Assembly (NCBI RefSeq): GCF_003610555.1
Contig: NZ_RAPQ01000014.1
Location: forward strand, 46,227-110,226
Length of the DNA: 64,000 nucleotides
Direction of reading: 5' to 3'
Source of the DNA: Marinifilum flexuosum
GTDB lineage: Bacteria > Bacteroidota > Bacteroidia > Bacteroidales > Marinifilaceae
A program made the translations under genes and the position numbers. Below the pieces are notes generated by a model. It was not told the origin of the DNA. It saw only the letters and a program-made list of their open reading frames with translations, and made no database searches. Positions 44,499 to 53,730 of the stretch are shown here, piece by piece; position 1 is the first letter of the stretch, and every line of letters begins with the position of its first letter.

Positions 44499-44544
44499 TA
44501 TATATTTACAGGACTAGATACAAAAACCAAAACCCCCTAGGCCT

Positions 44545-45240
44545 ATGGCAATGCCAGTAAAAACAACCTGTTGCAAAGAATGCGTCAGCAAATCTGCTTG
44601 CTTCAAAGAACTATCTGAAGAAGAACTAGTTCTGATCGACCAAGGACGCTTCGAAGTCACTTTTAAAAAAGGAGAAGTAGTATGCAAGCAAGGAATGCTT
44701 GCCTCACATTTGATCTATATTAAGAAGGGATTTGTAAAATTATACATCGAAGGAGGCCATAACAAGAACATCATTTTAACTATCGAAAAGGATGGCTACA
44801 TGATCGGATTACAGTCTCTTTTCGGTAATAGTGTTTTTCATTACACGACGGTGGCTTATGAAGATACTTCCGTATGTTTATTCGAGATGAGTACCATTAG
44901 TAAAATCATTGAACAGAATTCTGGATTCGCTTCAAAATTAATTGCTCGCTTAAACGAAAATACCATTCGCGGTTACGGACGATTGTTCTGTTTGACCCAG
45001 AAACAAGCAAGTGGACGATTGGCAGATATTCTTCTTTGCTTGTCTGATCGCCTCTACAAAAGCAATAATTTTGAAATGGCCTTATCACGAAAAGACTTGG
45101 CAGAAATTACTGTGATGTCTGTAGAAAGCCTTTCTCGTGTAATCAAAGAATTTAAAGAAGATAAAATCATATCCTTAGAAGGAAGAAATCTTGAAATTTT
45201 AGATCGAGAAAGATTAGAACGAATTTGTGAAACAGGATAA
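44545..45240 (+). CDS. Fnr-type oxygen-sensing transcription regulator
   Basis: 231 residues. N-terminal cysteines C10-x2-C13-x5-C19 have the exact spacing of E. coli FNR (C20-x2-C23-x5-C29), and Cys111 in TSVCLFEM lines up with FNR Cys122, so all four ligands of an oxygen-labile [4Fe-4S] cluster are present. A cNMP-type beta-roll follows. The C-terminal helix-turn-helix has VESLSRVIKEF (Glu194, Ser197, Arg198), the FNR pattern that reads TTGAT half-sites. Most Bacteroidota Crp/Fnr proteins lack these cysteines. Divergent from the rhodanese/molybdo-oxidoreductase series and probably its anaerobic activator. The start could also be the ATG at 44551. Confidence 0.9.
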   Translation: MAMPVKTTCCKECVSKSACFKELSEEELVLIDQGRFEVTFKKGEVVCKQGMLASHLIYIKKGFVKLYIEGGHNKNIILTIEKDGYMIGLQSLFGNSVFHYTTVAYEDTSVCLFEMSTISKIIEQNSGFASKLIARLNENTIRGYGRLFCLTQKQASGRLADILLCLSDRLYKSNNFEMALSRKDLAEITVMSVESLSRVIKEFKEDKIISLEGRNLEILDRERLERICETG

Positions 45241-45256
45241 TCTTCTTCAAGATACA

Positions 45257-45284
45257 AAAAGGGTTCTGTTAAGAACCCTTTTCT
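45257..45284. terminator. bidirectional terminator between convergent genes
   Basis: AAGGGTTCT, loop GTTA, AGAACCCTT with A-run before and TTC after, in the gap between the Fnr-type gene (ends 45240) and the AraC-TPR gene (ends 45286). Confidence 0.9.
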
Positions 45285-45285
45285 T

Positions 45286-47337
45286 CTATATCAACTTTTG
45301 ATCTTTTAGTGTTTTCTTCAACCTTTCGTGTCGTTTGTTAAATTTATCCTTTAAAATATCAATAAACTGCCTATACTCTTTCGTTTCCAGAATATCATCA
45401 AACAACGGATCATCCTCCAAAAACATGATCACCCACAAAGAATACTGATCTTCTTCAGCAAATAGATTCAGTTCTTTAAAGGCTCTTTCTTGATCTCCCT
45501 CTTGCACTGCACAAACTGCCAAACTTAAATGCTTGTATATTGAACTGTGTGTGTTCGCAAATTCCCGATAGGAATCAAATAGCAATTTGGCTTCTTGATA
45601 TTTGCCCACTTTTGCATATACATGAGCAATTTTAGAATCCTCACCTGGGTAGATATCTAATTTCCGATCCTTTCTGGCTTTTACAAAAATGCTGTAGTAC
45701 TTATAAGCTTCTTCATAGTCTCGTTGAGCGTAACAAACTTTTCCTATTTCCTGCAAAATATCCAATCGTGTCTGATCTTTATTCCAGGCAGCAATAAGCA
45801 GTTGTTTCGTTTCATTAAAATCTTTGTTTTTTGCCAACAATATATATGCCTTTAAATATTCAGAAAATAAATTAGTCGGATTGTGATTCAGAGATTTGTT
45901 GATGTACATCTCTGACTCCTCTATAAATCCAGATTGTATTAACGCATTACTAACATGTAAGTAAATGAAACTGGCTGTTACAGAATCATTGGCCGCAATG
46001 TTTAATTGTATCCCTTTCAATGCATATTCCAGATATTTCTCAGAATTAGGCATATAATTCGCATAGAAATTCGACAGGTAATTTAAAACGTAAGCAGAAT
46101 TGGGATTATACTCTAAAGCTCTTTCAAAATAAGGCACTGCTGCTTCATTTTCTCCCTTTGCCAAATACGATAAAGCCTTTGATATCAAACTCTGATAATC
46201 CTTGGAATCATAAAGCATGGCCTTATCAGCATTGACAACAACCCTATCAACGTATACTTTCTCAGCTTTAAAAATGTCTAAATAGTAATAACCAATTGAC
46301 TTAAATGCATATGCACGAGCAAATTTATCATCCAATTCAATTGCTTTATCAAGGTGAGAAATTGCCTCAAGCAATACTTCTCTCTTTTCCTGTCGCATTA
46401 ATTCCAGGGCTTTTAGATACTCGTCATATGCCTCGAGATTATCCGTAGGTGTTTTGGCTATTAATGATTCCTCTTCAGGAGTAATAATAGCTTCCACGCT
46501 TGTGGCAATCTTTTTGGCCACTTCCCTTTGCAGATTAAATATATCTTTTGCCTTTCGATCGTACTGTTCTGCCCACAAATGCTTATCGTTACTGGCTTTA
46601 ATCAGCTGAATATTCAACAAGATCTGATCTCCAATTTTCTGACCACTTCCCTCTACAAAATAACTTACACCCAATTCCTCCGCAATTTCTGGAATCGTCA
46701 GGTTTGAATTTCTATACTTCTCAACCGATGTTCTACTAATTACCCTAACATCCTTAATTTTCTGTAAATGATTCAAAACAGATTCCATCAATCCATTTAC
46801 AATATAAACATTGGCTGAATCTTTACTATCGTTCTTAAATGGAAGCACTGCAATTGACTTATCCTCCTCTTTGTGATTAAACTGAAATGGATTTATAATA
46901 AAATAAGTTGACACAATACTCAGTATAACAGCTAATGCAATAATTACACGACCTTTGCGCTTTTTTGGTTTCTCTACTTCAATTTCATTCTCTGGTGTTT
47001 CATGTTTGCCTTCTTCTCCTGGAGGATATCCATACAATTCCCTATAGCACTTTATAAAGTATGATGTGCTGCTAAAACCAACCTGATAGGCAACTTCAGA
47101 TACATTAGAATCTCCGCCTAATAAAATATCCTTCGCATTTTCAAGTCTGATTTGCCTGATAAACTGACTAACGGAAAGATTGCATTGCTTTTTTACTTTC
47201 CGTAGGAGATTAGAACGACTCATTCCTATTGCATCAGCCAATTCGGAAACACCAAAACTCTCATTGGATAAGTTTTCTTCAACAATTTCCTTTAGCTTCA
47301 ATAAAAAATCATTCTCTTCAAATTGGTTCGTTGCCAT
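45286..47337 (-). CDS. AraC-type regulator fused to membrane anchor, FlgO-like domain and TPR repeats
   Basis: 683 residues. Residues 1-110 are an AraC helix-turn-helix pair (SFGVSELADAIGMSRSNLLRKV; NVSEVAYQVGFSSTSYFIKCYRELYG). A transmembrane helix follows (about 131-150). Residues 155-270 are the KSIAVLPFKNDSKD ... VRVISRTSVEKYR domain found in adenylyl-cyclase-like and FlgO-type proteins. Residues 300-660 are TPR repeats. Having the DNA-binding domain at the N-terminus of a membrane protein suggests a one-component sensor reading the periplasm by its TPR part. Target unknown; it faces away from the plus-strand ankyrin gene. Confidence 0.88.
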   Translation of the reverse strand: MATNQFEENDFLLKLKEIVEENLSNESFGVSELADAIGMSRSNLLRKVKKQCNLSVSQFIRQIRLENAKDILLGGDSNVSEVAYQVGFSSTSYFIKCYRELYGYPPGEEGKHETPENEIEVEKPKKRKGRVIIALAVILSIVSTYFIINPFQFNHKEEDKSIAVLPFKNDSKDSANVYIVNGLMESVLNHLQKIKDVRVISRTSVEKYRNSNLTIPEIAEELGVSYFVEGSGQKIGDQILLNIQLIKASNDKHLWAEQYDRKAKDIFNLQREVAKKIATSVEAIITPEEESLIAKTPTDNLEAYDEYLKALELMRQEKREVLLEAISHLDKAIELDDKFARAYAFKSIGYYYLDIFKAEKVYVDRVVVNADKAMLYDSKDYQSLISKALSYLAKGENEAAVPYFERALEYNPNSAYVLNYLSNFYANYMPNSEKYLEYALKGIQLNIAANDSVTASFIYLHVSNALIQSGFIEESEMYINKSLNHNPTNLFSEYLKAYILLAKNKDFNETKQLLIAAWNKDQTRLDILQEIGKVCYAQRDYEEAYKYYSIFVKARKDRKLDIYPGEDSKIAHVYAKVGKYQEAKLLFDSYREFANTHSSIYKHLSLAVCAVQEGDQERAFKELNLFAEEDQYSLWVIMFLEDDPLFDDILETKEYRQFIDILKDKFNKRHERLKKTLKDQKLI

Positions 47338-47594
47338 TATAGTGGGATAAAAGGGTCATCAATAATTCGTGAAAAAGATACAAATAATATCAACATCCTG
47401 ACTTAAATAATTCGTCTGTAATTCCACCAAATTGGGGCTTAGTAAGCAAGGCTTGCATCATATTTTATACATGTGCGTCATAATTTACACTGGTTGTCAA
47501 AAGCTTATACACTTCGATTTTTAAATCATATGACCTGCATCACGATTTCCCAGACCTTTACATCAGATAAATGTTGAACTAAAAATCAGTAAAA

Positions 47595-48182
47595 ATGAAA
47601 GCACATAAATTATTAGCATTTGGAATGTATTTCCTATTTGTATTGGCAGTTTATTCATGCGAAAACAAGAATTCTAAATCATCAGACAGTAAATCAAATA
47701 CTGCTGTAAAAGTAAAAGCTCCTAAAACCGATATTCATGCAGCTACATTCATGGGTAAATTAGAAATGGTAGAGCAACACATTGCAGCTGGAACAAATTT
47801 AAACAGCAAAGAACCAATTGGTGGATCTACTCCTTTAATTACTGCATGTTTATTTGGCAAAACTGAAGTTGCAAAAGCTCTTATTAATGCTGACGCAGAT
47901 TTAAGTATTAAAAACAATGACGGCTCAACCGCACTTCATGTGGCTGCATTCTTTTGTAGAACCGAGATTGTTAAGGCGCTTATTGAAAAGGGCGCTGATC
48001 AGAGTATAAAAAACAATGCTGGTGCAACTGCATTGGAAAGTGTTTCTGCTCCATTCGCTCAAGTAAAAGGTGTTTATGAATTCTTTAATAAGGAATTAGG
48101 TCCTCTAGGCTTAAGGTTAGATTTTGAAAGAATTGAAAAGGCTAGACCTGAAGTTGCTGAATTATTAAGCAATCAGGGCTAA
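47595..48182 (+). CDS. ankyrin-repeat lipoprotein
   Basis: 195 residues. Lipobox AVYSC (Cys22). A Ser/Lys-rich spacer is followed by about three ankyrin repeats (residues 50-150): DIHAATFMGKLEMVEQHIAAG, GSTPLITACLFGKTEVAKALINADAD and GSTALHVAAFFCRTEIVKALIEKGAD (each seen as one repeat). It should bind a protein partner in the periplasm. It is followed after about 80 bases by an acyltransferase gene, with a hairpin between them. Confidence 0.88.
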   Translation: MKAHKLLAFGMYFLFVLAVYSCENKNSKSSDSKSNTAVKVKAPKTDIHAATFMGKLEMVEQHIAAGTNLNSKEPIGGSTPLITACLFGKTEVAKALINADADLSIKNNDGSTALHVAAFFCRTEIVKALIEKGADQSIKNNAGATALESVSAPFAQVKGVYEFFNKELGPLGLRLDFERIEKARPEVAELLSNQG

Positions 48183-48210
48183 GCTTAGAATTAATTAAAT
48201 TGGAAAATTA

Positions 48211-48247
48211 TACTGATATAGAATCATTCTTCGATTCTATATCGGTA
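48211..48247 (+). terminator. hairpin between ankyrin and acyltransferase genes
   Basis: TACTGATATAGAATC / GATTCTATATCGGTA, 15-bp stem with one G-T wobble, loop ATTCTTC, followed by only TTT. Likely a partial terminator or attenuator 17 bases before the acyltransferase ATG. Confidence 0.6.
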
Positions 48248-48263
48248 TTTAAAAACACAAATC

Positions 48264-49349
48264 ATGACAACGACAGAAAGAAGATACGATATAGATTGGT
48301 TAAGAGTGATTACCATAGGATTGTTATTGATTTACCACATAGCAATTGTATTTCAACCTTGGGCGCCATTTATAGGTTTTATTAAAAGTGAAACCTCAAT
48401 GGAAAGCATCTGGATTCCCATGTCAGCACTGAATATCTGGAGAATACCTTTACTATTTTTCGTTTCGGGAATGGGCGTTTGCTTTGCCATGCGCAAAAGA
48501 TCTGGAGTACAATTGCTTCAGGAACGTAGTATTCGAATATTAATTCCTTTTCTATTTGGGATGCTTTGTGTTGTACCACTACATTTTATAGTTTGGCAGC
48601 ATTATTACAATCAGGATATAGAATATATGGCAAACCCAAGTCACTTATGGTTTCTGGGGAATATATTCGCCTATGTATTGATATTATTGCCTCTGTTCCT
48701 CTATATGAAAAAGAATCATTTCGTGATAAAAAGTTTGTTGAATAAAATATTCAAAACACCTTTAGGATTACTAGCAGTAATAATCCCTTTTGTATTGGAA
48801 GCCATCCTAATCAATCCGAATCCATTTGAAATGTATGCAATGACTGTGCATGGATTTGTTTTGGGTCTGTTAGCATTTTTCTTTGGTTTTGTATTCATTC
48901 TGGCTGGAGAAACCCTTCGAAGAACTTTGGTCAAATGGAAATGGCTCTTCCTATTTCTTGCTGTAGGTTTGTATACAAGCCGTTTGGTAGCTTTCGAATT
49001 ACAAGCACCAAACTACCTGATGGCAATAGAGTCAAACATATGGATTTTTGCTGTATTTGGATTTGCTTTCCAATACCTAAACAAAGCGAGCAAAGTTTTG
49101 ACTTACCTAAGTGAGGCTGCCTATCCGATTTATATTCTTCACATGGTGATGCTATTTGGTGCATCTTACCTGATAATTCCTTTGCAAATGCCGGTATTCT
49201 TACAGTTTGTATTTATCAATCTGATCACATTTACAGGATGTTTTGCATTGTATGAGTTTGTAATTAAACGAAGTATTGTATTGAGACCTTTGTTTGGTTT
49301 GAAAATAAAGTTGAAACCAAAATTAGAATTACAAAAACAAATTCCGTAA
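48264..49349 (+). CDS. acyltransferase family 3 membrane protein
   Basis: 361 residues, about ten transmembrane helices. The N-terminus RRYDIDWLRVITIGLLLIYH has the family's catalytic His region, and FFVSGMGVCFAMRKRSG and a later YPIYILHMVMLFG follow the acyltransferase-3 (OafA/OpgC) pattern. These enzymes move acyl groups to envelope glycans or lipids. The substrate is not evident. The long basic tail (KIKLKPKLELQKQ) is cytoplasmic. Confidence 0.9.
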   Translation: MTTTERRYDIDWLRVITIGLLLIYHIAIVFQPWAPFIGFIKSETSMESIWIPMSALNIWRIPLLFFVSGMGVCFAMRKRSGVQLLQERSIRILIPFLFGMLCVVPLHFIVWQHYYNQDIEYMANPSHLWFLGNIFAYVLILLPLFLYMKKNHFVIKSLLNKIFKTPLGLLAVIIPFVLEAILINPNPFEMYAMTVHGFVLGLLAFFFGFVFILAGETLRRTLVKWKWLFLFLAVGLYTSRLVAFELQAPNYLMAIESNIWIFAVFGFAFQYLNKASKVLTYLSEAAYPIYILHMVMLFGASYLIIPLQMPVFLQFVFINLITFTGCFALYEFVIKRSIVLRPLFGLKIKLKPKLELQKQIP

Positions 49350-49378
49350 TCTCAAAAAGAATAATGGAATCATATTAC

Positions 49379-49521
49379 GGTGCTCCGCACCTAATGATTT
49401 GGTAATATCTTAGCATCTATAAATATGACGCAACTCCGTTGCTTGATTCTATATCTTGGTGCAGAGCACCATGATCTTTATAGAGAAAGAATTATTATAT
49501 GAAGAAAAGGTACAGAGTACC
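49379..49521. repeat. four small triloop hairpins
   Basis: GGTGC-tcc-GCACC (49379-49391), GCAAC-tcc-GTTGC (49430-49442), GGTGC-aga-GCACC (49458-49470) and GGTAC-aga-GTACC (49509-49521): five-base stems with a TCC or AGA loop (reverse-complement-like classes) repeated through a non-coding stretch. Confidence 0.7.
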
Positions 49522-49608
49522 GCAATATATTATAATCAATGCAATCAGTAATTTCACCATGATGAGTGAAGTGATATAAATCAAGAGTTAAAATTCGAAT
49601 CCAACCAT

Positions 49609-49795
49609 ATATAGGGGCGTTAGCCCCGACATCTTCGTAATTGTTTTGTTACCAATTGCAATATAGGGGCGCTAGCCCTGACATCTGTTTATTCCATACC
49701 AATTATTCTGCATTCAGATATCAGGGCTAACGCCCCTATCCTATTCATATGAACTATTTTGCTACTACTAAGATTACAGGGCTAGCGCGCCTTTT
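49609..49795. repeat. four copies of a GGGGCGTTAGCCCC-type palindromic repeat
   Basis: Direct copies at 49609 and 49661 (ATATAGGGGCG[T/C]TAGCCC[C/T]GACATC) and inverted copies at 49717-49739 and 49776-49795. Each has the palindrome GGGGC-GTTA-GCCCC or a close variant. Dispersed REP-like family; no gene. Confidence 0.8.
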
Positions 49796-49806
49796 TACTT
49801 GATACT

Positions 49807-49845
49807 CTCACTCACAGTGTTATTGGTAATCTCACTGTGAGTGAG
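49807..49845. repeat. 13-bp perfect inverted repeat
   Basis: CTCACTCACAGTG and CACTGTGAGTGAG separated by 13 bases, in the repeat cluster between the acyltransferase and hutU. Confidence 0.85.
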
Positions 49846-49899
49846 AATACCAAGTTGTAGTGCTATTTATTCGGAATACGAAGTACTGCTTGCCTACTT

Positions 49900-49993
49900 T
49901 GCGTTAGGGATTGAAGTGGATACCCCACAGCGAGGAACGAGCGAGGAGTAGAAACGGAAAGCCCGACCGACGAAGGAGGGAACGCCCTAATGA
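49900..49993. repeat. GC-rich dispersed repeat (REP/BIME-like)
   Basis: Begins GCGTTAGGGATTGAAG and ends ACGCCCTAATG, so the ends are inverted (TTAGGG/CCCTAA). The inside is purine- and GC-rich (GCGAGGAACGAGCGAGGAG; GAAAGCCCGACCGACG), unlike the AT-rich surroundings. Repeats with this wording are common between genes in Bacteroidota. Confidence 0.7.
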
Positions 49994-50005
49994 GAATATT
50001 AAGAA

Positions 50006-50035
50006 TGAAAAAAGCTCAGGAAAATCCCGAGCCTT
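50006..50035 (-). terminator. terminator of hutH-hutU
   Basis: On the minus strand: GGCTCGGG, loop ATTTT, CCTGAGC, then TTTTTT; one G-T wobble. About 30 bases after the hutU stop. Confidence 0.85.
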
Positions 50036-50060
50036 TATATCTTAAATTGAAATGCTTGTA

Positions 50061-52058
50061 TTAGAACAAGTTTTCCAATAATGAATCTTCAACCAAGTTT
50101 GGAAGCGTAACTTTTAGGTCTGGACGACGTTCCATTTCGCGTTTGATAGCGAACATGGCCTCATCGTTTCTGGCCCAACTTCTTCTTGCAATACCGTTGT
50201 TCACATCGTAGAACAACATGTTCTTCAAGCGAGCATCAGCTTCAGGAGTTCCATCAAGCAGCATACCAAAACCACCGTTGATTACTTCTCCCCAACCTAC
50301 ACCACCACCATTGTGGATCGATACCCAGGTTGCACCTCTAAAGCTATCACCAATTACATTATGGATGGCCATATCAGCAGTAAACTTACTTCCATCGTAA
50401 ATGTTCGAAGTTTCTCTAAATGGAGAATCCGTACCACTCACATCATGATGATCGCGACCAAGAACTACAGGTCCAATCTTTCCTTCTGCAATGGCATTGT
50501 TGAATGCTTCAGCAATTTTAGCTCTACCTTCAGCATCAGCATATAGAATACGAGCCTGAGAACCAACAACCATTTTGTTTTTCTTCGCATCCTTAATCCA
50601 GGTAATGTTATCCTGCATTTGCAACTGAATTTCTTCTGGAGATGATTCCATGATTTCCTGCAATACATTCATTGCAATCTCATCGGTCATATCCAAATCT
50701 TCTGGTTTACCCGAAGTACAAACCCAACGGAATGGACCAAATCCGTAATCGAAACACATAGGACCTAAGATATCCTGAACGTATGATTTGTATCTGAAGT
50801 CGATGCCATTTTCAGCCATGATATCAGCACCAGCTCTTGAAGCTTCCAAAAGGAATGCATTTCCGTAATCGAAAAAATAAGTTCCTTTGGCTGTGTGATT
50901 ATTGATTGCAGCAGCATGACGACGCAATGATGCTTGTACTTTTTCCTTGAATACCTCTGGTTCTTCACGAATCAATCTGTTCGATTCCTCGAAAGTAACA
51001 TCAACAGGATAGTAACCACCTGTCCATGGAATATGAAGTGAAGTTTGATCAGATCCTACGTGAATGAAGATCTCTTCTTTATCGAAACGTTCCCAAACAT
51101 CAACAACATTACCAATGTATGCGATAGAAACCACTTCGTTATTAGCCTGAGCTTCTTTTACACGGCTTACCAAATCGTCCATATTGTCTACCAAAACATC
51201 AACCCATCCTTGTTCGTGACGCTTGGTTGCTGCTTTTGGATTTACTTCAGCAGCAATGGTAATACAACCTGAAATGTTACCCGCTTTAGGCTGAGCACCA
51301 CTCATTCCACCTAAACCTGCGGTTAGGAAAATCTTACCTGATGGCGTTTCACCTTTTTTCAACATTTTACGGAAAGCGTTCATTACCGTAATGGTAGTCC
51401 CGTGAACGATTCCCTGTGGGCCGATGTACATGAATGAACCTGCAGTCATCTGACCATATTGTGATACACCTAGTGCATTAAATTTCTCCCAATGATCAGG
51501 CTTCGAGTAATTCGGAATGACCATACCGTTGGTAACAATTACACGAGGAGCACCTTTCGAAGATGGGAACAATCCCATAGGGTGACCTGAATACATGTGC
51601 AAAGTTTGCTCATCGGTCATTGTAGCCAAATACTTCATACAAAGCAAGTACTGCGCCCAGTTTTGGAAAACCGCACCATTTCCCCCGTAAGTAATTAGCT
51701 CTTCCGGGTGCTGAGCTACAGCAGGGTCAAGGTTATTCTGCATCATTAGCATGATACCTGCAGCTTGCTTCGATTTTGCTGGATACTCTTCGATTGGACG
51801 AGCATACATCTTGTATTCCGGCTTGAAGCGATACATGTAAATACGACCAAAATCCAATAGTTCCTGTGCAAATTCAGGAGCCAATTCGGCATGCCACTCT
51901 ACCGGAAAGTAACGCAATGCGTTGCGAATAGCCAATTGCTTTTCTTCTACCGATAAAATGTCTTTACGTTTAGGAGCTCTGTTGGCATCCTTTGGATATT
52001 CTCTTTTTGCAGGCAATTCTGATGGAATTCCCTGTAATATTAATTCTTGAAATGTCAT
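50061..52058 (-). CDS. hutU: urocanate hydratase
   Basis: 665 residues, the long Bacteroidota/eukaryote-like form rather than the 555-residue Pseudomonas form. Family motifs: ITYGGNGAVFQNWAQY, HMYSGHPMGLFPS, YIGPQGIVHGTTITVMNA (seen in pieces), GLGGMSGAQPKA and the late CFDYGFGPFRWVCTSG that carries the conserved Cys near bound NAD. It hydrates urocanate to imidazolonepropionate, step two of histidine degradation. It is 10 bases downstream of hutH and surely cotranscribed. Confidence 0.97.
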   Translation of the reverse strand: MTFQELILQGIPSELPAKREYPKDANRAPKRKDILSVEEKQLAIRNALRYFPVEWHAELAPEFAQELLDFGRIYMYRFKPEYKMYARPIEEYPAKSKQAAGIMLMMQNNLDPAVAQHPEELITYGGNGAVFQNWAQYLLCMKYLATMTDEQTLHMYSGHPMGLFPSSKGAPRVIVTNGMVIPNYSKPDHWEKFNALGVSQYGQMTAGSFMYIGPQGIVHGTTITVMNAFRKMLKKGETPSGKIFLTAGLGGMSGAQPKAGNISGCITIAAEVNPKAATKRHEQGWVDVLVDNMDDLVSRVKEAQANNEVVSIAYIGNVVDVWERFDKEEIFIHVGSDQTSLHIPWTGGYYPVDVTFEESNRLIREEPEVFKEKVQASLRRHAAAINNHTAKGTYFFDYGNAFLLEASRAGADIMAENGIDFRYKSYVQDILGPMCFDYGFGPFRWVCTSGKPEDLDMTDEIAMNVLQEIMESSPEEIQLQMQDNITWIKDAKKNKMVVGSQARILYADAEGRAKIAEAFNNAIAEGKIGPVVLGRDHHDVSGTDSPFRETSNIYDGSKFTADMAIHNVIGDSFRGATWVSIHNGGGVGWGEVINGGFGMLLDGTPEADARLKNMLFYDVNNGIARRSWARNDEAMFAIKREMERRPDLKVTLPNLVEDSLLENLF

Positions 52059-52068
52059 TTTTTTTCTC

Positions 52069-53559
52069 CTATTTTACGATAAAAGCTCTGTTTTTCACAA
52101 ACTCAACCATTGCGTTGATATCATCTTTCAACACGCGGTCGTCTTCCAATTTGTCAACCTTAGATCTGATAATGTCAAAGTTCTTTTCGATGATATCAGA
52201 CAATCTGTTTGGTCTTCTGAATTCGATTGCTTGAGCAGCATACATCAACTCAATGGCAAAGATTTTCTCAATATTACCCAAAATCTGGTTGAACTTACGT
52301 CCAGAGATAGATCCCATAGAAACATGATCTTCCTGACCCAATGAAGTTGGAACACTATCAGCTGATGGAGGGAAACACAATGATTTGTTTTCAGTTACCA
52401 ATGCTGCAGTTGTATATTGAGGAATCATGAAACCTGAGTTCAAACCTCCACCGTTTGTCAACAAACGTGGTAAGCCATATTTACCTTCCAATAGCAAGTA
52501 ACATCTTCTATCTGCAATGTTACCTAGCTCCGATGCTGCCAATGCACAGTAATCAATTGCCATAGCCAAAGGCTGACCGTGGAAGTTACCACCTGAAATT
52601 GCCTCTGTTTCGCTCAATACGATTGGGTTATCAGTAACAGAGTTCATTTCGATTTCTGCCATTTCATTTACGTGAGCAAATGCATTTCTTGATGCTCCGT
52701 GAACCTGAGGGATACAACGCAATGAATAAGGATCCTGTACACGCTCACAATTGCTATGCAATGCCAGATTTTCTGATTCATCCAATAACATGCGCATGCG
52801 CTCTGCTACTTTTTTATTTCCAGGGAATGGACGAATTTCGTGCAATGCCGATTTGTAAGGAGCAGCACTACCCATAAATCCTTCCAAGCTCATTGCTCCG
52901 GCAACATCTGCCAAGTCAAGCAAGTATTCCATTCTGTGCAAACCTTTAATGGTATGTGCCAAAATGAACTGAGTACCATTAATCAGTCCTAAACCTTCTT
53001 TTGCTGCAAGACTAATTGCCTCCAAACCATGATTAGCCAATACTTCTTTGGCAGGTTTAATTTCATCATTCACCCAAAATTCTCCTTCTCCCAGTAATGG
53101 TAAGAATAGGTGTGACAATGGAGCCAAGTCTCCCGATGCTCCTACAGAACCCTGCTCTGGAACAACAGGCAAAATATCATTTTCAATAAAGAATAAAATA
53201 CGCTCGATTACTTCCAAACGAACACCTGAGAATCCTTGCGACAAAGCTTGCACCTTACAAATCATCATGATTTTCGATAACTCTTTGTCAATTGGATTAC
53301 CAACACCTACGGCATGAGTAATGATCAAGTTCTCCTGAAGTTTGCTTGTTTCTTCCGGTGAAATCTGAGTATCACAAAGAGGTCCGAATCCAGTATTTAC
53401 ACCGTAAACCGCTTTGTCTGAATTTGCCATGGTCTCAACCTTAGCTCTACATTCATTTACTTTAGCAATAGCTTCTTCAGTTAAGACAGCTTTTAGCTCT
53501 CCACGAGCAATCTGTATTGTTTTATCAACTGTTAGTCGATCAATCCCGTATTTAAACAT
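52069..53559 (-). CDS. hutH: histidine ammonia-lyase
   Basis: 496 residues, usual length. The Ala141-Ser142-Gly143 triad in GSVGASGDLAPLSH forms the MIO electrophile. Tyr in VYGVNTGFG near residue 52 and FMGSAAPYKSALHEIRPFPGN later are family motifs. It removes ammonia from histidine to give urocanate. First gene of hutH-hutU, with a -7 box upstream. The imidazolonepropionase gene (hutI) is not in the window; ftcD, the next enzyme set, is 2.4 kb away in the same direction. Confidence 0.97.
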   Translation of the reverse strand: MFKYGIDRLTVDKTIQIARGELKAVLTEEAIAKVNECRAKVETMANSDKAVYGVNTGFGPLCDTQISPEETSKLQENLIITHAVGVGNPIDKELSKIMMICKVQALSQGFSGVRLEVIERILFFIENDILPVVPEQGSVGASGDLAPLSHLFLPLLGEGEFWVNDEIKPAKEVLANHGLEAISLAAKEGLGLINGTQFILAHTIKGLHRMEYLLDLADVAGAMSLEGFMGSAAPYKSALHEIRPFPGNKKVAERMRMLLDESENLALHSNCERVQDPYSLRCIPQVHGASRNAFAHVNEMAEIEMNSVTDNPIVLSETEAISGGNFHGQPLAMAIDYCALAASELGNIADRRCYLLLEGKYGLPRLLTNGGGLNSGFMIPQYTTAALVTENKSLCFPPSADSVPTSLGQEDHVSMGSISGRKFNQILGNIEKIFAIELMYAAQAIEFRRPNRLSDIIEKNFDIIRSKVDKLEDDRVLKDDINAMVEFVKNRAFIVK

Positions 53560-53610
53560 TGTTTAAGTATTTTATATCGTTTATTCTAAACCACTCAGTT
53601 TTATTTATTG

Positions 53611-53618
53611 CAAATGTA
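53611..53618 (-). promoter_or_regulatory. -7 box of hutH
   Basis: On the minus strand TACATTTG matches TAnnTTTG, with GTTGGG about 18 bases further upstream as a -33 element. It is about 52 bases before the ATG. Confidence 0.6.
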
Positions 53619-53730
53619 AATGGTATTTTAATACCCAACAAGACTAGTTTTATCAAGATATAATAACCCAGAGTTATCAATTGCTATTGAGCAATGAGCA
53701 ATTAATAATGAGTAATAGATAAAGTAGCCT

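Larger units (their letters stand above)
44185..44544. other. divergent regulatory region of sulfur genes and Fnr-type regulator
   Basis: 360 bases between divergent genes. Besides the Fnr-like box and the -7 box listed separately, it has two ACATGTTTTT copies (44453-44462 and 44475-44484), 22 bases apart, just upstream of the regulator's -7 box, which could be an operator. No gene seen. Confidence 0.55.
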
